Source of the DNA: Meghimatium bilineatum
Taxonomy: Eukaryota > Mollusca > Gastropoda > Stylommatophora > Philomycidae
DNA length: 64,000 bases
Assembly: GCA_034231615.1 (NCBI GenBank)
Contig: CM067317.1
Location: 50,550,282 to 50,614,281, forward strand
Direction: 5' to 3'
In this document: positions 11,601-19,719 of the stretch, in pieces
Numbering within the stretch: position 1 is the stretch's first letter
How the letters are laid out: each line of letters starts with the position of its first letter
Program-made: the position numbers and the translations under genes
Notes under the pieces: generated by a model
What the model was told of the DNA's origin: nothing
The model's database searches: none
Seen by the model: the letters and a program-made list of their open reading frames with translations, nothing else

Positions 11601-14600
11601 TTTTCTAAATAATTTTATCGATCATATTGCTTATTTTCCAAAAAGCATTTTAATGAAATAGTTTTTAACTTCAAGAATGATTCAGCCCAAATTACAAACA
11701 AAATTTCTATATTTTCATTCAAAAATCTGTTCACATTCTGAATAAAGAGTACTCACTAAAGCTAAAAAATCAAGCTCAATATAGAAATATTCCATGTCAT
11801 TTGAATATTTTGTGTACAAAACATGAAATCTGTACTAATTGAGGAGTCTGATTCCTTGGTCATATTTCTTGTTGCCAAGGATATTTCATTGACCATATTG
11901 CTTATTTCCAAACAAATTTCATTCATCATATTGTTTATTTATAAAAACATTTCATTAATCATATTTCTTATTTCCAAGGAAATTTCATTGATTACCTTTG
12001 AAATTTATTGTTTATTTTCAAGGATATTTAATTCATTTGAAAACAATGATTGTTAAAGTGTTATTTAAAACATTTTTGTTGAAGTTGGAATGTGTCACAT
12101 TAATTTTTGTGCCTGGTCATGTGGGTGTTTAGGGCAACACGAGAGAGGATTGGTAGACTTGCAGTGCTACTGTGGTGCTGGCATTTTAAAGAAATTTTTC
12201 GCTCCTTGCACAAATGAAGTTGGTAAGGTTGATAGTTCCTTTTCCATGTCCAGAATGGGGGAGCTGGGCTTGAGGAGCGACATTGCCAGAAATGAGAACT
12301 ACTGTGGGCTTATAGGAATATTTGCTGGCCAACATTGAAATGGATCTATCCGCCATTATGTAGTGATGGATACACTCAAATCGAGATCAGAACATCTATG
12401 GGCATGTTTTGGAGTGCAATGATGATGATCTGACCACTAACTTCTCAAACTTCCACATAGACCTCTCTTGTGGCAGGAAAATGATTCTACCAGATTTTCA
12501 GCAGGATATGGTCCATTTCATTCATTGTATTGTAAATTTCCATGTAATATTTATTGGTTGCATTGTCTATTTCTGGTGAATCAGGTGCTGTGGACCAGCT
12601 GGTCTGTTAGAGGGCCAAAACACAGTTTTTTTTTTGCTGGAGACACTGGCTACTGTACTGGTTTTAAGGAAATAGGCAGTCATTTTGGGCCATTCACACT
12701 GTCAACAATACCGATTGGAGCATATCATCCCAGGCAGGTGGCATAGTTACTGTACTGAAAGAGTAATAGAAATGAGCAAATGGATATAAATAGTCTCTTT
12801 ATAATAAGTTATCAATATGGTAGTTCGTGGGTCAACCTTTTTATGGCGATGCAACCTTTATGATGAGCCACATAACCAAAATACTACTCAAGATAATATA
12901 TTAAAGAATTAAAAACAAGATAGACATTGAAGTCGGTGAAGAACAATCTGATAATTATTGATAGATAAAAACATAGAAGTCCAAAAAAGTATATATATTG
13001 CCTATTTGCCTCATAGACTACAGCAAGAACTTTGACAGAGTCCAACATTAAAAATTTATTGAATGTCTTTAAGAAATAGGCATACCGGTAGATAAAAAAG
13101 ACATCAGACTGGTTAGAAATATATAATGGAACAAACTACATCAATAGGGTGTGAAAACAGCTACTAACCATAAATAGAAATAAAAAGAGGGGTAAGAAAA
13201 GGGTGTATTTTATCACCCAGCTTAATTAACATCCACACAGAGAATATTTTTAAACATATAGAATGACTCAAGATGAGTGGGAAAATAATAAAAAACCTGC
13301 AATATGCAGATCACACTGTCCATTTAGCTGAAAGTGAACAAGAACTGCAAAGACTAATAGATCAAGTCGATAAATCAAATCAAGAATATGAACTAGACAT
13401 AAAAATACAACAACAAAAAACCAATGATAATCAGCAAAGTCATAGAAGAACAGATACTAAACATAAAAATATATGGAGAGATACTGCAAGTAGAATATTA
13501 TCAATATCTAGGACACATAATCACAAATGATGGTAGATGGAAGTTAAAAGAAGAATCAAGTGCCATGCCAAGTGGCTTGGCCAAGCAATCACGCTTCTCT
13601 ATAACTCTGTCTTGTGTTGTTAAGTTCAGTTGGTGACTTTTTGTGCCAAAGTGACAACCCATCCAGAAATTTCTCTATTTGTCTTCCTCTGTCTCTTCTC
13701 CCCTTGATCTTTCCAGTGGTTACTAAATGTTCAAGTTTTACTTTCCTTATCACATGCCCCAAAAATCCTGATTTTCTGTTTCTAATTTTCACGAGAACTA
13801 TAATAGGAATGACTAAAAGTACCTTCAATGACATGAGTAAAATATTTACATCTAAATAAAGTACAAACAAGCTAAAATGAGAATTATAAAATGTTACATC
13901 TATTCTATATTAATGTATGACTCATAATGATGAACAATAAACAAACAATTAGAAGAAAGAATTGATGCCTTTGAGATGTGGAGATATAGAATAATAGGGA
14001 GAGTAAGAGAAAAAAAACAAAGAGGTTCTAACTACACTCCGTATGAAACAAATTATTTATGGAAATAAAGATCAAACAAATAAAATATTTTGGACATATT
14101 AGAAGACATGGCACCTTGTTGAAGATCTTACTTGAGGGAAAAGTCGAGGGGAAGTGAGCAAGAGGTAGGCAGAGATACAAATGGGAGAGTAATATCATAA
14201 GATGGACATGTTCCAGTCATGCAGAGTGTACTACCACAACAAGAGACAGGATGTTGGAGGTCTGTTGCAGCCAATCTTCGTCACAGAGACGACACTTAAT
14301 GATGATGAACCTCTTTCAACAATGAACATTGGTCTATTTTGGTTATATAACCATAAAAACATTGGAGATCGTGGTTCAGGTAATGCTGTAAACCTGACCT
14401 CGGATATGCTGGTCCATTTGTGCACATAAGACAACAATGCAACACATTTCTATTCTCTGGACTACATCCTGCTGGAAATATTTTAAGACCATTGTCCTGA
14501 TGCAAGAGAAATCCAGCGGGAGTTTGAGAATGAATGCTGAAGAAGATACCAACATGGTGGATGTAGTTAAGATGTATTTAAACAGTTTTGTTAAATAAAA

Positions 14601-17600
14601 GAAACAGATATGAAAATTATTAATGATTAATATTTTCTTCAGGTCAATTCTGGCCCCACAACATGTTGATCCAGCCCAGGCAATTCAGATTCACAATGAT
14701 ATTTTATCAAAGAAATCTATTGGAATACACTGGGGAACTTTTATTCTGACAAGGGAGGTAATTCAACTTACATTTTTAGTGTATGGAAATTAATATAATT
14801 TTACCAATGAAAATCATTAGAGTATGCTGAACTGACAAAGGATTGAGGTTCTTGTTTGGAACCAGTGTCCTCCTGCTTATGTTAGGATTAATTGATATAA
14901 ATATTATATCAATAATTAATCCATAATTAATTTAAATATTCATTTTTTAGGGTTAGGGGTTATAATCATCAAATTGCTAAATGTTTTATATAATAGTGAC
15001 ATATAATAGCCAATGACTTAATGAGGTCCATATTTATAGTCTTACCAAAGAAACCAGGGACCACTGAATGTGAAGAACCCCATACATTTAGCCTCATGAG
15101 CAAATTAACAAAAATACTTCTCAGAATCATCATGAAGGGAGTGAGAAACAAAATAAAAACAGAAATAAGTTCAGAACAATGTAGCTTTGTAAAAGGCACA
15201 GGTACCAATAATGTTATATATATTTTTAGAACAATAATAGAGATGTTTATAGAGGTAAAAACAGACATGTACCTCTGTTTTATAGACTACACAAAAGCAT
15301 TTGATAAAGTTAACCTTTAGGACATGTGCAGCAACTTTATTCACAGACATTTCCCCTTCTCTGGTTAGTGAGTGGCAAGTATATTTGCCACAGTAGACCG
15401 ACGTTGGTAGATATTTTTTTCACCAGATTTATTAAATCTGGCATTTTATTCAATTGACTACCTTTTCCAGCAGTTTTAGTGGCAACCATGTGCCTAATGT
15501 CATGTAAATATCGATATTTTTGCAATATATTGGCAATTTCAAACAAAAGCATCGCTGTGATGGTGAACTGGGTTTTATAGACATAAATTTTATTGAATTT
15601 TCATTAAAATCATATGGATTGTGATTCAAATGATTATTTATCGAGAGATAATAAGTTATTTCCACACTCGAAAATCAGTTAAACCACACTACGTTATCTA
15701 TCTAATTTCATATTAAAACATCAACCAAGTACGAACTGTACATTTATGGACTAGATCTAGGTTTATAGAAGGATTTTAAAACATACTTGTACGTTTAATC
15801 CCTGAATTTTACAACAAATTGACCATAAATCGTGCCAGATTAGGTCCTGGTATACTGTTTCCACTCCAGAATATTTACAAATAATGTAATAAACTTTGTA
15901 CAATTATAAAATCGTTTTAAAGGTCAAAATTCGCTGGGGGTTTTGTGGACAATCGTCTTTGAGACTGTCTTACATGTCTTGTATCACACACACACACACA
16001 CAAACAAAACCAACATAATATATGCAGAATTCAATTATTTATTTATATGTGCAAAAATTATTTAAATATCTCTAACAACAAAAAAAAGTTATCATGATTT
16101 CAAAACAGCCACCAACTATTACATAAAATTTCCAAAAATTAATTTAGCGGCAGGAGAGAAATTATGTAATTGTAAACACAGCGTGCTAAAGGTTAAGCAC
16201 AGAGAAGTTATACACAAGCTAGAGAATTTGAATGACAGTAAGGATATAAGAATCACGAAGAACATGCACTGGCAACAAACAGCAGCAATAAGATGAGGAA
16301 ATCAATTTGGCTCATTTCAACTAATAAAGCAAGGAGTTAGACAGTGATTTTAATTTTCACCAGACCTGTTCTCTTTATATGGTGAAAACATAATGGATAC
16401 AATAGCTGATATCCCAGGAATATCAGTGGGATGACATAACATAAATAATTTAAGATATGCAAATGACACTGTTCTGATTGTTAAAAGTGAGGAAGACCTT
16501 CAAGATTTAATTAATGTAGTAGTCACAAAAAGTAAAGAGAAAAGACCTCTTTCTAAATATCAAGAAAACAGAAGTAATGGTTATTTAAAAAAATAAATAA
16601 AAATAACACAGCTTGCAAGATCAAAGTGAATGATATAGTATTAAAACATGTCCACCAATTAAAGTATTTAGGTACAACAATTACAGCAGATGGAGAAAGT
16701 TCAACAGAAATAAGAAGCAGAATAGGGCAGGCAAAAACAACATTCAGAAAAATCAAAAATATATTGTGTAATATGACCTTGTCATTAGAGGTGAGGAAGA
16801 GATTTCTACAGTGCTATATAACTCCTATAGTAAAGTAACCCATAGCATTTATTAATGCCGTAGGGGTGTGAGATATTAGCGATCTCACATTTCACAGGCT
16901 CTGCAAATGAGGGCGGTAGCCATCTCATCTCCCTCGCAGTCTTTACTTCCCGGATTAATCCGGTACCCATTTAAGGCTGGGTCGACCTGGGAGCCGTTGC
17001 GATCTGAAAACATTTCCGCCTCAGCTGGGGAATGAACCCAGGACCACTCATATGCGAAGCCTGTGCGCTAACGCGGCTCTTATACTAACATATGGATGCA
17101 AGTTCTGGACAATTAACAAGCAGGAAAGTAGGAAATTAGAGGTAGTAGAGATGTGGTTCTACAGAAGAATGCTGAGAGTTTCATGGACTCCCATTTTCCT
17201 AGCAGGAAAACTGATGTGGAGGTGTTGAAAGAGTGAAATGCAAGGCTGAGCTTAATCAATAATATAAGAAAAAGCCAATCTTCATTTTTTGACCACTTTA
17301 TAAGGAGGTTTAGAGAACATAGTGAGAACAGGCAAGATTAAAGGCAACATAGACAAAGGGTGACAAAGTGAGAAAATTTTAGACAGTTTAACAACCTGGC
17401 ACAGCAGAGAAACAACAATGATCCTGATGCATAACACTGGAGATAGAAAGCTGTGGATAGCCATGATTGCCTATACCAGACAATGTGGCCCCTGATAATG
17501 ATGGGGGAGAAATAAAAATAGCCATAAAAAATAATAGTCATAGCTCAGATAAATCTTCACCACAACCTCTTTTTTTGGTTGGTCAAACAAAATGTACCTC

Positions 17601-18160
17601 TTGTGGTGTTTACACTCCTTTCAACTGTGGATGTTAGTCCAATTTGGGTATATCAGAGCTTCACCACAACCACCATTAGTTGGTTAAGTAAAATGTACCT
17701 CTTATAGTGAATTATGCTCCTTTTAACCAGAGACTTTAGTGCAATTTGGTTACATCAGAACTTTCAATCAATTAAGTGCCATGCTGAATGGTGTAGGCTA
17801 TCATGTTTCTCCATGACTCTGTCTTTTGTGTTGTCAATAAGCTCGATTGGTAAACATCTCCTGTATTAGTCTATCTAGCAACTTCTCTCTTTGTTGTCCC
17901 CACTCTTATTAAGTGTTCAAGTTGTGTTCTTCTCAGCACATACAATCATAAAACAATAGTTAAGTTGCAGTTCTAGTAATCCAGTTATATAATTTCTTCA
18001 AAATACAGTAGAAATGTCTAATATATTTCACATAACTCCCCAGTTTTACTTGGAGCCAAAGGAATTGATCAAAGAAGAGTTACAAAAACAGGAAATGGAC
18101 CCTGAATCTTTCATTACAGTAAACCATGGAGAAATCATAATTGTAGGAGGAAGTCAATGA
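5463..18160 (+). CDS. NAPEPLD: N-acyl-phosphatidylethanolamine phospholipase D (NAPE-PLD), six exons
   Basis: The coding sequence joins 5463-5657, 7704-8005, 11295-11481, 12585-12733, 14643-14757 and 18044-18160. That is 1065 nt or 354 residues, against 393 in human. The enzyme is a membrane-associated zinc hydrolase of the metallo-beta-lactamase fold. It cleaves N-acyl-phosphatidylethanolamine to N-acylethanolamine and phosphatidic acid. Visible family marks are [11 protein letters not shown] (about residues 30-40), [39 protein letters not shown] (ligands H149, H151, D153, H154), TPCQHWTKR (H217), [10 protein letters not shown] (D248) and GIHWGTF (H307). All seven metal ligands known for the family are present, with no internal stop. 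All exon joins are in phase. An in-frame ATG at 5379 could add 28 residues, but 5463 is preferred because the extension shows no family resemblance. Introns 1-5 are full of LINE and SINE fragments. The gene converges on FBXL13-like exons further right. Confidence 0.95.
5700..5945. other. NAPEPLD: NAPE-PLD intron 1, unassigned part
   Basis: AT-rich intron sequence directly after exon 1. I see no feature that I can name before the LINE fragment that follows. Confidence 0.35.
5946..6195 (-). mobile_element. LINE 3' fragment in intron 1
   Basis: The minus strand encodes [19 protein letters not shown] and then [10 protein letters not shown], the 'G+P++KW' C-terminal motif of endonuclease/RT LINEs. 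It is truncated and out of frame at both ends. Confidence 0.65.
6215..6565 (+). mobile_element. LINE 3' fragment in intron 1
   Basis: Plus-strand frames encode [44 protein letters not shown] and [13 protein letters not shown]. This is the same family as the minus-strand element at 48656-49553 and the fragment at 39305-39435. It ends GGAAAATGAATGAATATTTATT. One frameshift separates the first two blocks. Confidence 0.8.
6655..6885 (+). mobile_element. LINE 3' tail fragment in intron 1
   Basis: The sequence GACATGGAAAGAGTG, the AAGGCAACAAAGGCCGACC block and ACTACATTCTGAAAAGAAT parallels 4390-4575. It is a short, degenerate 3' terminus. Confidence 0.55.
7140..7660 (+). repeat. Dispersed tRNA-like SINE split by a second SINE
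   Basis: The flanks 7140-7294 and 7561-7655 together resemble 58605-58840: GTGGTTAAGTCATTT, the B-box-like GGCTCAAATCC, CTTGAAGTTATGGA and TGAAGTCAATCCTCTA are shared. The SINE at 7295-7560 sits between the two parts, so this is an older repeat hit by a newer one. A partial relative lies at 39775-39870. Confidence 0.55.
7295..7560 (+). mobile_element. tRNA-derived SINE (family 1), copy 1
   Basis: The head contains an A-box TTAGCGCAGTGG and a B-box GGTTCATTCCC at tRNA-like spacing. It is followed by a conserved body (GGTACCGGATTAATCCGG, AGATGGCTACCGCCCTCA) and a tail ending GGGTTACTTTAC. An inverted copy occurs at 16830-17080. The head looks like a polymerase III promoter. No folded tRNA cloverleaf with CCA end is claimed. 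Confidence 0.88.
7704..8005 (+). CDS. NAPEPLD: NAPE-PLD exon 2 (metal-binding HxHxDH exon)
   Basis: It follows TTACAG and starts with CAG, so the acceptor is a NAGNAG (alternative start 7707). It contributes 100 codons plus two bases and ends CGCAG|GTTTGT. It carries [24 protein letters not shown] and the [10 protein letters not shown] metal site. The open frame runs on into the intron with no family resemblance, which supports the donor choice. Confidence 0.95.
8105..8460 (+). mobile_element. LINE 3' end in intron 2, with (TGAT)n tail
   Basis: The frame encodes [34 protein letters not shown] and [13 protein letters not shown]. It closes with CAACCCTGATGGGTTATGGG and a TGATTGATTGAT tail. Relatives with the same ending are at 10140-10500, 33088-33156 (minus), 44640-44960 (minus) and 62990-63600. 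Confidence 0.8.
8461..8755. repeat. Degenerate repeat-like spacer
   Basis: This holds a weakly repeat-like sequence with AAGAAGAAGG-type runs. There is no open frame I would support and no clear family assignment. Confidence 0.3.
8759..8872. repeat. Two tandem units of a ~58-bp repeat, third unit at 9918-9972
   Basis: The motif CTAAGACATGTCC / CTAAGACAAGTC preceded by GAGGTTGCCACTAA occurs at 8759-8815 and 8819-8872. It occurs again at 9918-9972 beyond the LINE. This suggests the LINE landed inside a short tandem array. Confidence 0.6.
8883..9930 (-). mobile_element. 5'-truncated LINE, RT C-terminal half
   Basis: Read on the minus strand it begins with RSGVRQG, an in-frame stop and [15 protein letters not shown]. 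It continues with [14 protein letters not shown], where FSDD stands for the YADD catalytic box, and [25 protein letters not shown]. After a frameshift near 9300 it gives [32 protein letters not shown] and [12 protein letters not shown], ending in HSPGDRQ. One stop and one frameshift inactivate it. It lies in NAPE-PLD intron 2, opposite to the gene. Confidence 0.88.
10140..10500 (+). mobile_element. LINE 3' fragment
   Basis: The plus strand encodes [20 protein letters not shown] and [11 protein letters not shown], closely parallel to NMYVRNKIE and [10 protein letters not shown] at 8130-8235. It ends with GACAGGTTATGGGTTTAATGATGG. A long antisense frame over the same stretch is a shadow. Confidence 0.65.
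10550..10855 (+). repeat. Dispersed ~290-bp repeat, copy a
   Basis: It starts GTGCTGCTGGGGCCTGAGAG and contains GGGAGCAAATAATACCAACA, a TGACCCAAAGCCATGCTGAA block and GACTGCATCCTGCAAATC. It ends in CGCAGAAGAAGAAC. Further copies are at 10925-11195, 31360-31510, 51066-51250, 51425-51680 (minus) and 62135-62425. The AAGAAG tail suggests a retroposed 3' end, but no coding part is visible. Confidence 0.7.
10925..11195 (+). repeat. Dispersed ~290-bp repeat, copy b
   Basis: Same order of blocks as at 10550-10855 (GGGGAGCAAAGAATAGTAAC, GTGACCCAACAATGCC, CTCTACATCCTGTCCACAGG, AAAAAGAAG). The two copies are about 370 bp apart and in the same orientation. Confidence 0.65.
11295..11481 (+). CDS. NAPEPLD: NAPE-PLD exon 3
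   Basis: The acceptor is TGTAG|A. The first base completes the split AGA codon, followed by 62 codons. It includes [21 protein letters not shown] and TPCQHWTKR, whose histidine (H217) is a metal ligand. It ends AACGAG|GTTTGT, phase 0. Confidence 0.95.
11545..12045. repeat. Degenerate ~37-bp minisatellite
   Basis: Units built on ATTTCATTGATCATATTGCT plus TATTTCCAA repeat with substitutions and small length changes. A 77-codon frame here is an artefact of the repeat. Confidence 0.65.
12080..12430 (+). mobile_element. LINE 3' fragment joining RNase H-like and terminal sequence
   Basis: One frame reads [10 protein letters not shown] and a broken GNTRED, which parallels the last RNase H block (SHAGVRGNE at 3745-3775). 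The remainder parallels 30466-30620. It ends in CAATGATGATGATC. Confidence 0.55.
12585..12733 (+). CDS. NAPEPLD: NAPE-PLD exon 4, followed by a GC donor
   Basis: It follows AATCAG and encodes [20 protein letters not shown], whose final Asp (D248) is a metal ligand, then [10 protein letters not shown] and IPIGAYHPR. Homology and phase place the end at CCCAG|GCAGGT. With the next exon this gives [12 protein letters not shown], parallel to human PR-WFMKYQHVDP. The nearby GT six bases later would break the frame. Confidence 0.92.
12990..14312 (+). mobile_element. Decayed LINE, split by a minus-strand fragment
   Basis: Plus-strand blocks include [11 protein letters not shown] near 13015, then [10 protein letters not shown]-like sequence and [16 protein letters not shown] near 13500. 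After the interruption at 13560-13862 it resumes with [15 protein letters not shown] near 13950 and ends CTTAATGATGATGAAC. Many stops are present. A relative of the last third lies at 39436-39775. Confidence 0.7.
13560..13862 (-). mobile_element. LINE 3' end inserted in another LINE
   Basis: The minus strand encodes [38 protein letters not shown] and [14 protein letters not shown] diverged relative is at 17775-17945. Its right edge returns directly to plus-strand LINE sequence, so it interrupts that element. Confidence 0.65.
14313..14560 (+). repeat. Dispersed repeat with AAGAAG end
   Basis: It contains CTGGACTACATCCTGCTGGA, TTTTAAGACCATTGTCCTG and GGGAGTTTGAGAATGAATGC, ending GAAGAAGATA. 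Partial relatives are at 35345-35470 and 35995-36115. Confidence 0.6.
14643..14757 (+). CDS. NAPEPLD: NAPE-PLD exon 5
   Basis: After TTCTTCAG the first G completes the split AGG codon. Then [17 protein letters not shown] and [14 protein letters not shown] follow, with H307 as the last metal ligand. It ends GAG|GTAATT in phase 0. Confidence 0.95.
15314..16192 (+). mobile_element. TTAA-flanked MITE (piggyBac-like), copy 1
   Basis: The 879-bp element lies between TTAA at 15310-15313 and TTAA at 16193-16196. Its ends are inverted: CCTTTAGGACATGTG at the left and the reverse of CCTTTAGCACGCTGTG at the right. Removing it with one TTAA rejoins the LINE frame exactly (AFDKV then KHREV). A second copy, inverted, is at 37315-38206. 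No transposase frame is present, so it is non-autonomous. TTAA targets are the hallmark of piggyBac. Assignment to that superfamily rests on target and ends only. Confidence 0.85.
16830..17080 (-). mobile_element. tRNA-derived SINE (family 1), copy 2
   Basis: This is the reverse complement of the SINE at 7295-7560. It has the same tail, the GGTACCGGATTAATCCGG body and the B-box GGTTCATTCCC. The tandem head TTAGCGCAGTGGTTAGCGCA is collapsed to one TTAGCGCA. It splits the LINE between ITPI and LTYGC and is bordered by TATA at 16826-16829 and 17081-17084. Confidence 0.88.
17555..17766. repeat. ~104-bp tandem duplication
   Basis: Two diverged units begin CTTCACCACAACC at 17555 and 17659. Both contain AAAATGTACCTCTT and end near ATCAGA(G/A)C. 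Confidence 0.7.
17775..17945 (-). mobile_element. Short LINE 3' end
   Basis: It resembles the minus-strand fragment at 13560-13745 (the blocks CATGACTCTGTCTT, TGTTGTCAATAAGCT, ATTAAGTGTTCAAGTT). It is decayed and noncoding. Confidence 0.5.
18044..18160 (+). CDS. NAPEPLD: NAPE-PLD exon 6 and stop
   Basis: After ACTCCCCAG it encodes [19 protein letters not shown] and [14 protein letters not shown], then GGSQ and TGA (18158-18160). It parallels the human HYLEPPVKLNEALE and FFVLKHGE region. The tail is a few residues shorter than human. Confidence 0.92.
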   Translation, partial: FYLEPKELIKEELQKQEMDPESFITVNHGEIIIVGGSQ

Positions 18161-18217
18161 ATTTGTAAAATAGTTTGGCCTTTTATTTGCATTTTGAACC
18201 TGTAGAAAACTCATAGG

Positions 18218-18221
<4 letters not shown>

Positions 18222-18256
<35 letters not shown>
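18222..18256. repeat. (TG)n microsatellite
   Basis: An uninterrupted TG run lies just downstream of the NAPE-PLD stop codon. Histidine/threonine-rich frames on the minus strand are artefacts. Confidence 0.95.
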
Positions 18257-18258
<2 letters not shown>

Positions 18259-18283
18259 AGTGCGTGCGCATAAGTGTGACAGT

Positions 18284-18570
18284 GCAGTTTTATTTATTGA
18301 GATTAGAGTCTCAAGTGGCAACAAGCAGTTTTATTTATTGAGATTAGAGTCTCAAGTGGCAACAAGCAGTTTTATTTATTGAGATTAGAGTCTCAAGTGG
18401 CAACAAGCAGTTTTATTTATTGAGATTAGAGTCTCAAGTGCCAACAAGCAGTTTTATATATTGAAATTAGAGTCTCAAGTGCCAACAAGCAGTTTTATAT
18501 ATTGAGATTAGAGTCTCAAGTGACAACAAGCAGTTTTATTTATTGAGATTAGAGTCTCAAGTGGCAAAAA
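18284..18570. repeat. 41-bp minisatellite, seven units
   Basis: Units start at 18284, 18325, 18366, 18407, 18448, 18489 and 18530. Each contains the interrupted palindrome TTGAGATTAGAGTCTCAA, so each can form a small hairpin. Only a few substitutions separate units. It lies 124 bp after the NAPE-PLD stop and may be in the 3' untranslated region. Confidence 0.95.
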
Positions 18571-18579
18571 GCAGGTTGA

Positions 18580-18585
18580 AATAAA
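18580..18585 (+). terminator. NAPEPLD: Candidate poly(A) signal of NAPE-PLD
   Basis: The first AATAAA I noted after the stop codon follows the 41-bp array. Another occurs near 18881. Transcript data would be needed to choose. Confidence 0.35.
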
Positions 18586-18599
18586 TGTGGGCCTATACA

Positions 18600-19100
18600 T
18601 CTTTGAACTTCTCTGGGATCAGTGCTGGTCATGAATACAATTGATACCATTTTTTGGGTCTACTTGATATGTATTTTGAATTTTAATCTCTATGAGATTT
18701 TTAAAATCCTCATTATCATACTATTCCATTCAATACATGTATTCTGTATGAGGACCTATTTATAAATGTTTCTATATGTTTAGCAGCCATTGTTGTTCTC
18801 CATGACACACAGTTGTACTTGAGGGAACATTGATTGTTTTGTTTGTTTCTAGTCAAGTTTATGCTCTTCAAGTCACAGCCAGAAATAAAGACCATTTACT
18901 ACTTCATCTATCTCTGGTCAAGCTGATGCCCTCTATAGAATATTCCACCAATCATGATGGCTATTAATTGCTTGTTGATGTCTCATGACTGTTTGAGAGA
19001 TGCCATTAAATTTTTTTCAGTTCTCAATCAAGTTGTCTTTTTCTTCCCTCTGTAGTTCTGTAACATGGCAGTTCAGTTTATGATACCAGGGTTAGGTCTT
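18600..19100. other. Intergenic sequence, nothing assigned
   Basis: AT-rich intergenic sequence. I see no coding frame or repeat family that I can name. Confidence 0.35.
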
Positions 19101-19104
19101 AGAA

Positions 19105-19235
19105 CTGTCAATAATAACAAATCTTAATTATATTAATAATAAATGTACATTATGAGAATAATAAATCTAAATTGTGCGAAAAATGAATCTAAATTATGTG
19201 AATAAGAAATGTAAATTGTGTGAATAAGAAATCAG
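19105..19235. repeat. ~24-bp AT-rich minisatellite, left block
   Basis: Repeats of AATAATAAATCTAAATTGTG type with variation. The same unit forms the array at 20795-21075, on the far side of the pyrimidine-rich element. Confidence 0.65.
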
Positions 19236-19329
19236 TTCTTTTCTAGGAGACGCGTCTACATTTCACACTTTTAAAGAAATCTGCGCTAATCTGAAATTTT
19301 AAGTAATTTGTGACGTCACTCTGTCTGTT

Positions 19330-19640
19330 CATTTCTATTTGTAAAATAGCTGCCATAACTATGCTAATGGCTAAATTGCAGTCAATTGCTAAAGGTGCAG
19401 TACATTTGTTACAGCTTTGGAAGCACATTGTTCACATTTATGAACACAGCAGTGTTGAGACTCAGACTCTGCACCTTGTGAGCAATGTAGATGGGGAATA
19501 AGTCCTTGTCTCTGAGGACATAGCAAACCAAGTCTAATTTGTAGTTACAAAATGGCTACCGTAACTATGCTGAACTTGTCTTTGACTGATAATGATGCAG
19601 TACGCTTGTTACAGTTGTGAGTAGTGCTTCTGGGTGCACA
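19330..19640. repeat. Diverged direct duplication
   Basis: The block CCATAACTATGCTAATGGC ... GCAGTACATTTGTTACAG near 19352-19412 recurs as CCGTAACTATGCTGAACTTG ... GCAGTACGCTTGTTACAG near 19559-19616. No coding sense is apparent. Confidence 0.5.
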
Positions 19641-19719
19641 GATATGCACGCAGGGCCTGTACGAACACCATCTGTTCCACCCATATAACCTTCCTCAATA
19701 AATCTCCCCCTCCCCCATT

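Larger units (their letters stand above)
14975..17505 (+). mobile_element. LINE in NAPE-PLD intron 5, carrying two nested insertions
   Basis: Plus-strand blocks in order are [47 protein letters not shown] (to 15309), then [14 protein letters not shown] from 16197. [19 protein letters not shown] (degenerate catalytic box, near 16457), [20 protein letters not shown] and [13 protein letters not shown] (from about 17083) follow. A TTAA-flanked element occupies 15314-16192 and a SINE 16830-17080. The end, CCCCTGATAATGATGG, matches the tail of the copy at 41797-42285. Several stops precede and follow the insertions. Confidence 0.85.

Noticed and set aside
12733-12739. GT donor at 12738 for NAPE-PLD exon 4
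   Set aside because: Using it would put the next exon out of frame and lose the conserved QHVDP block. The GC donor keeps both.
18080-18271. Frame with HTHTHT repeats on the minus strand
   Set aside because: It is a translation of the (TG)n microsatellite and the antisense of NAPE-PLD exon 6.
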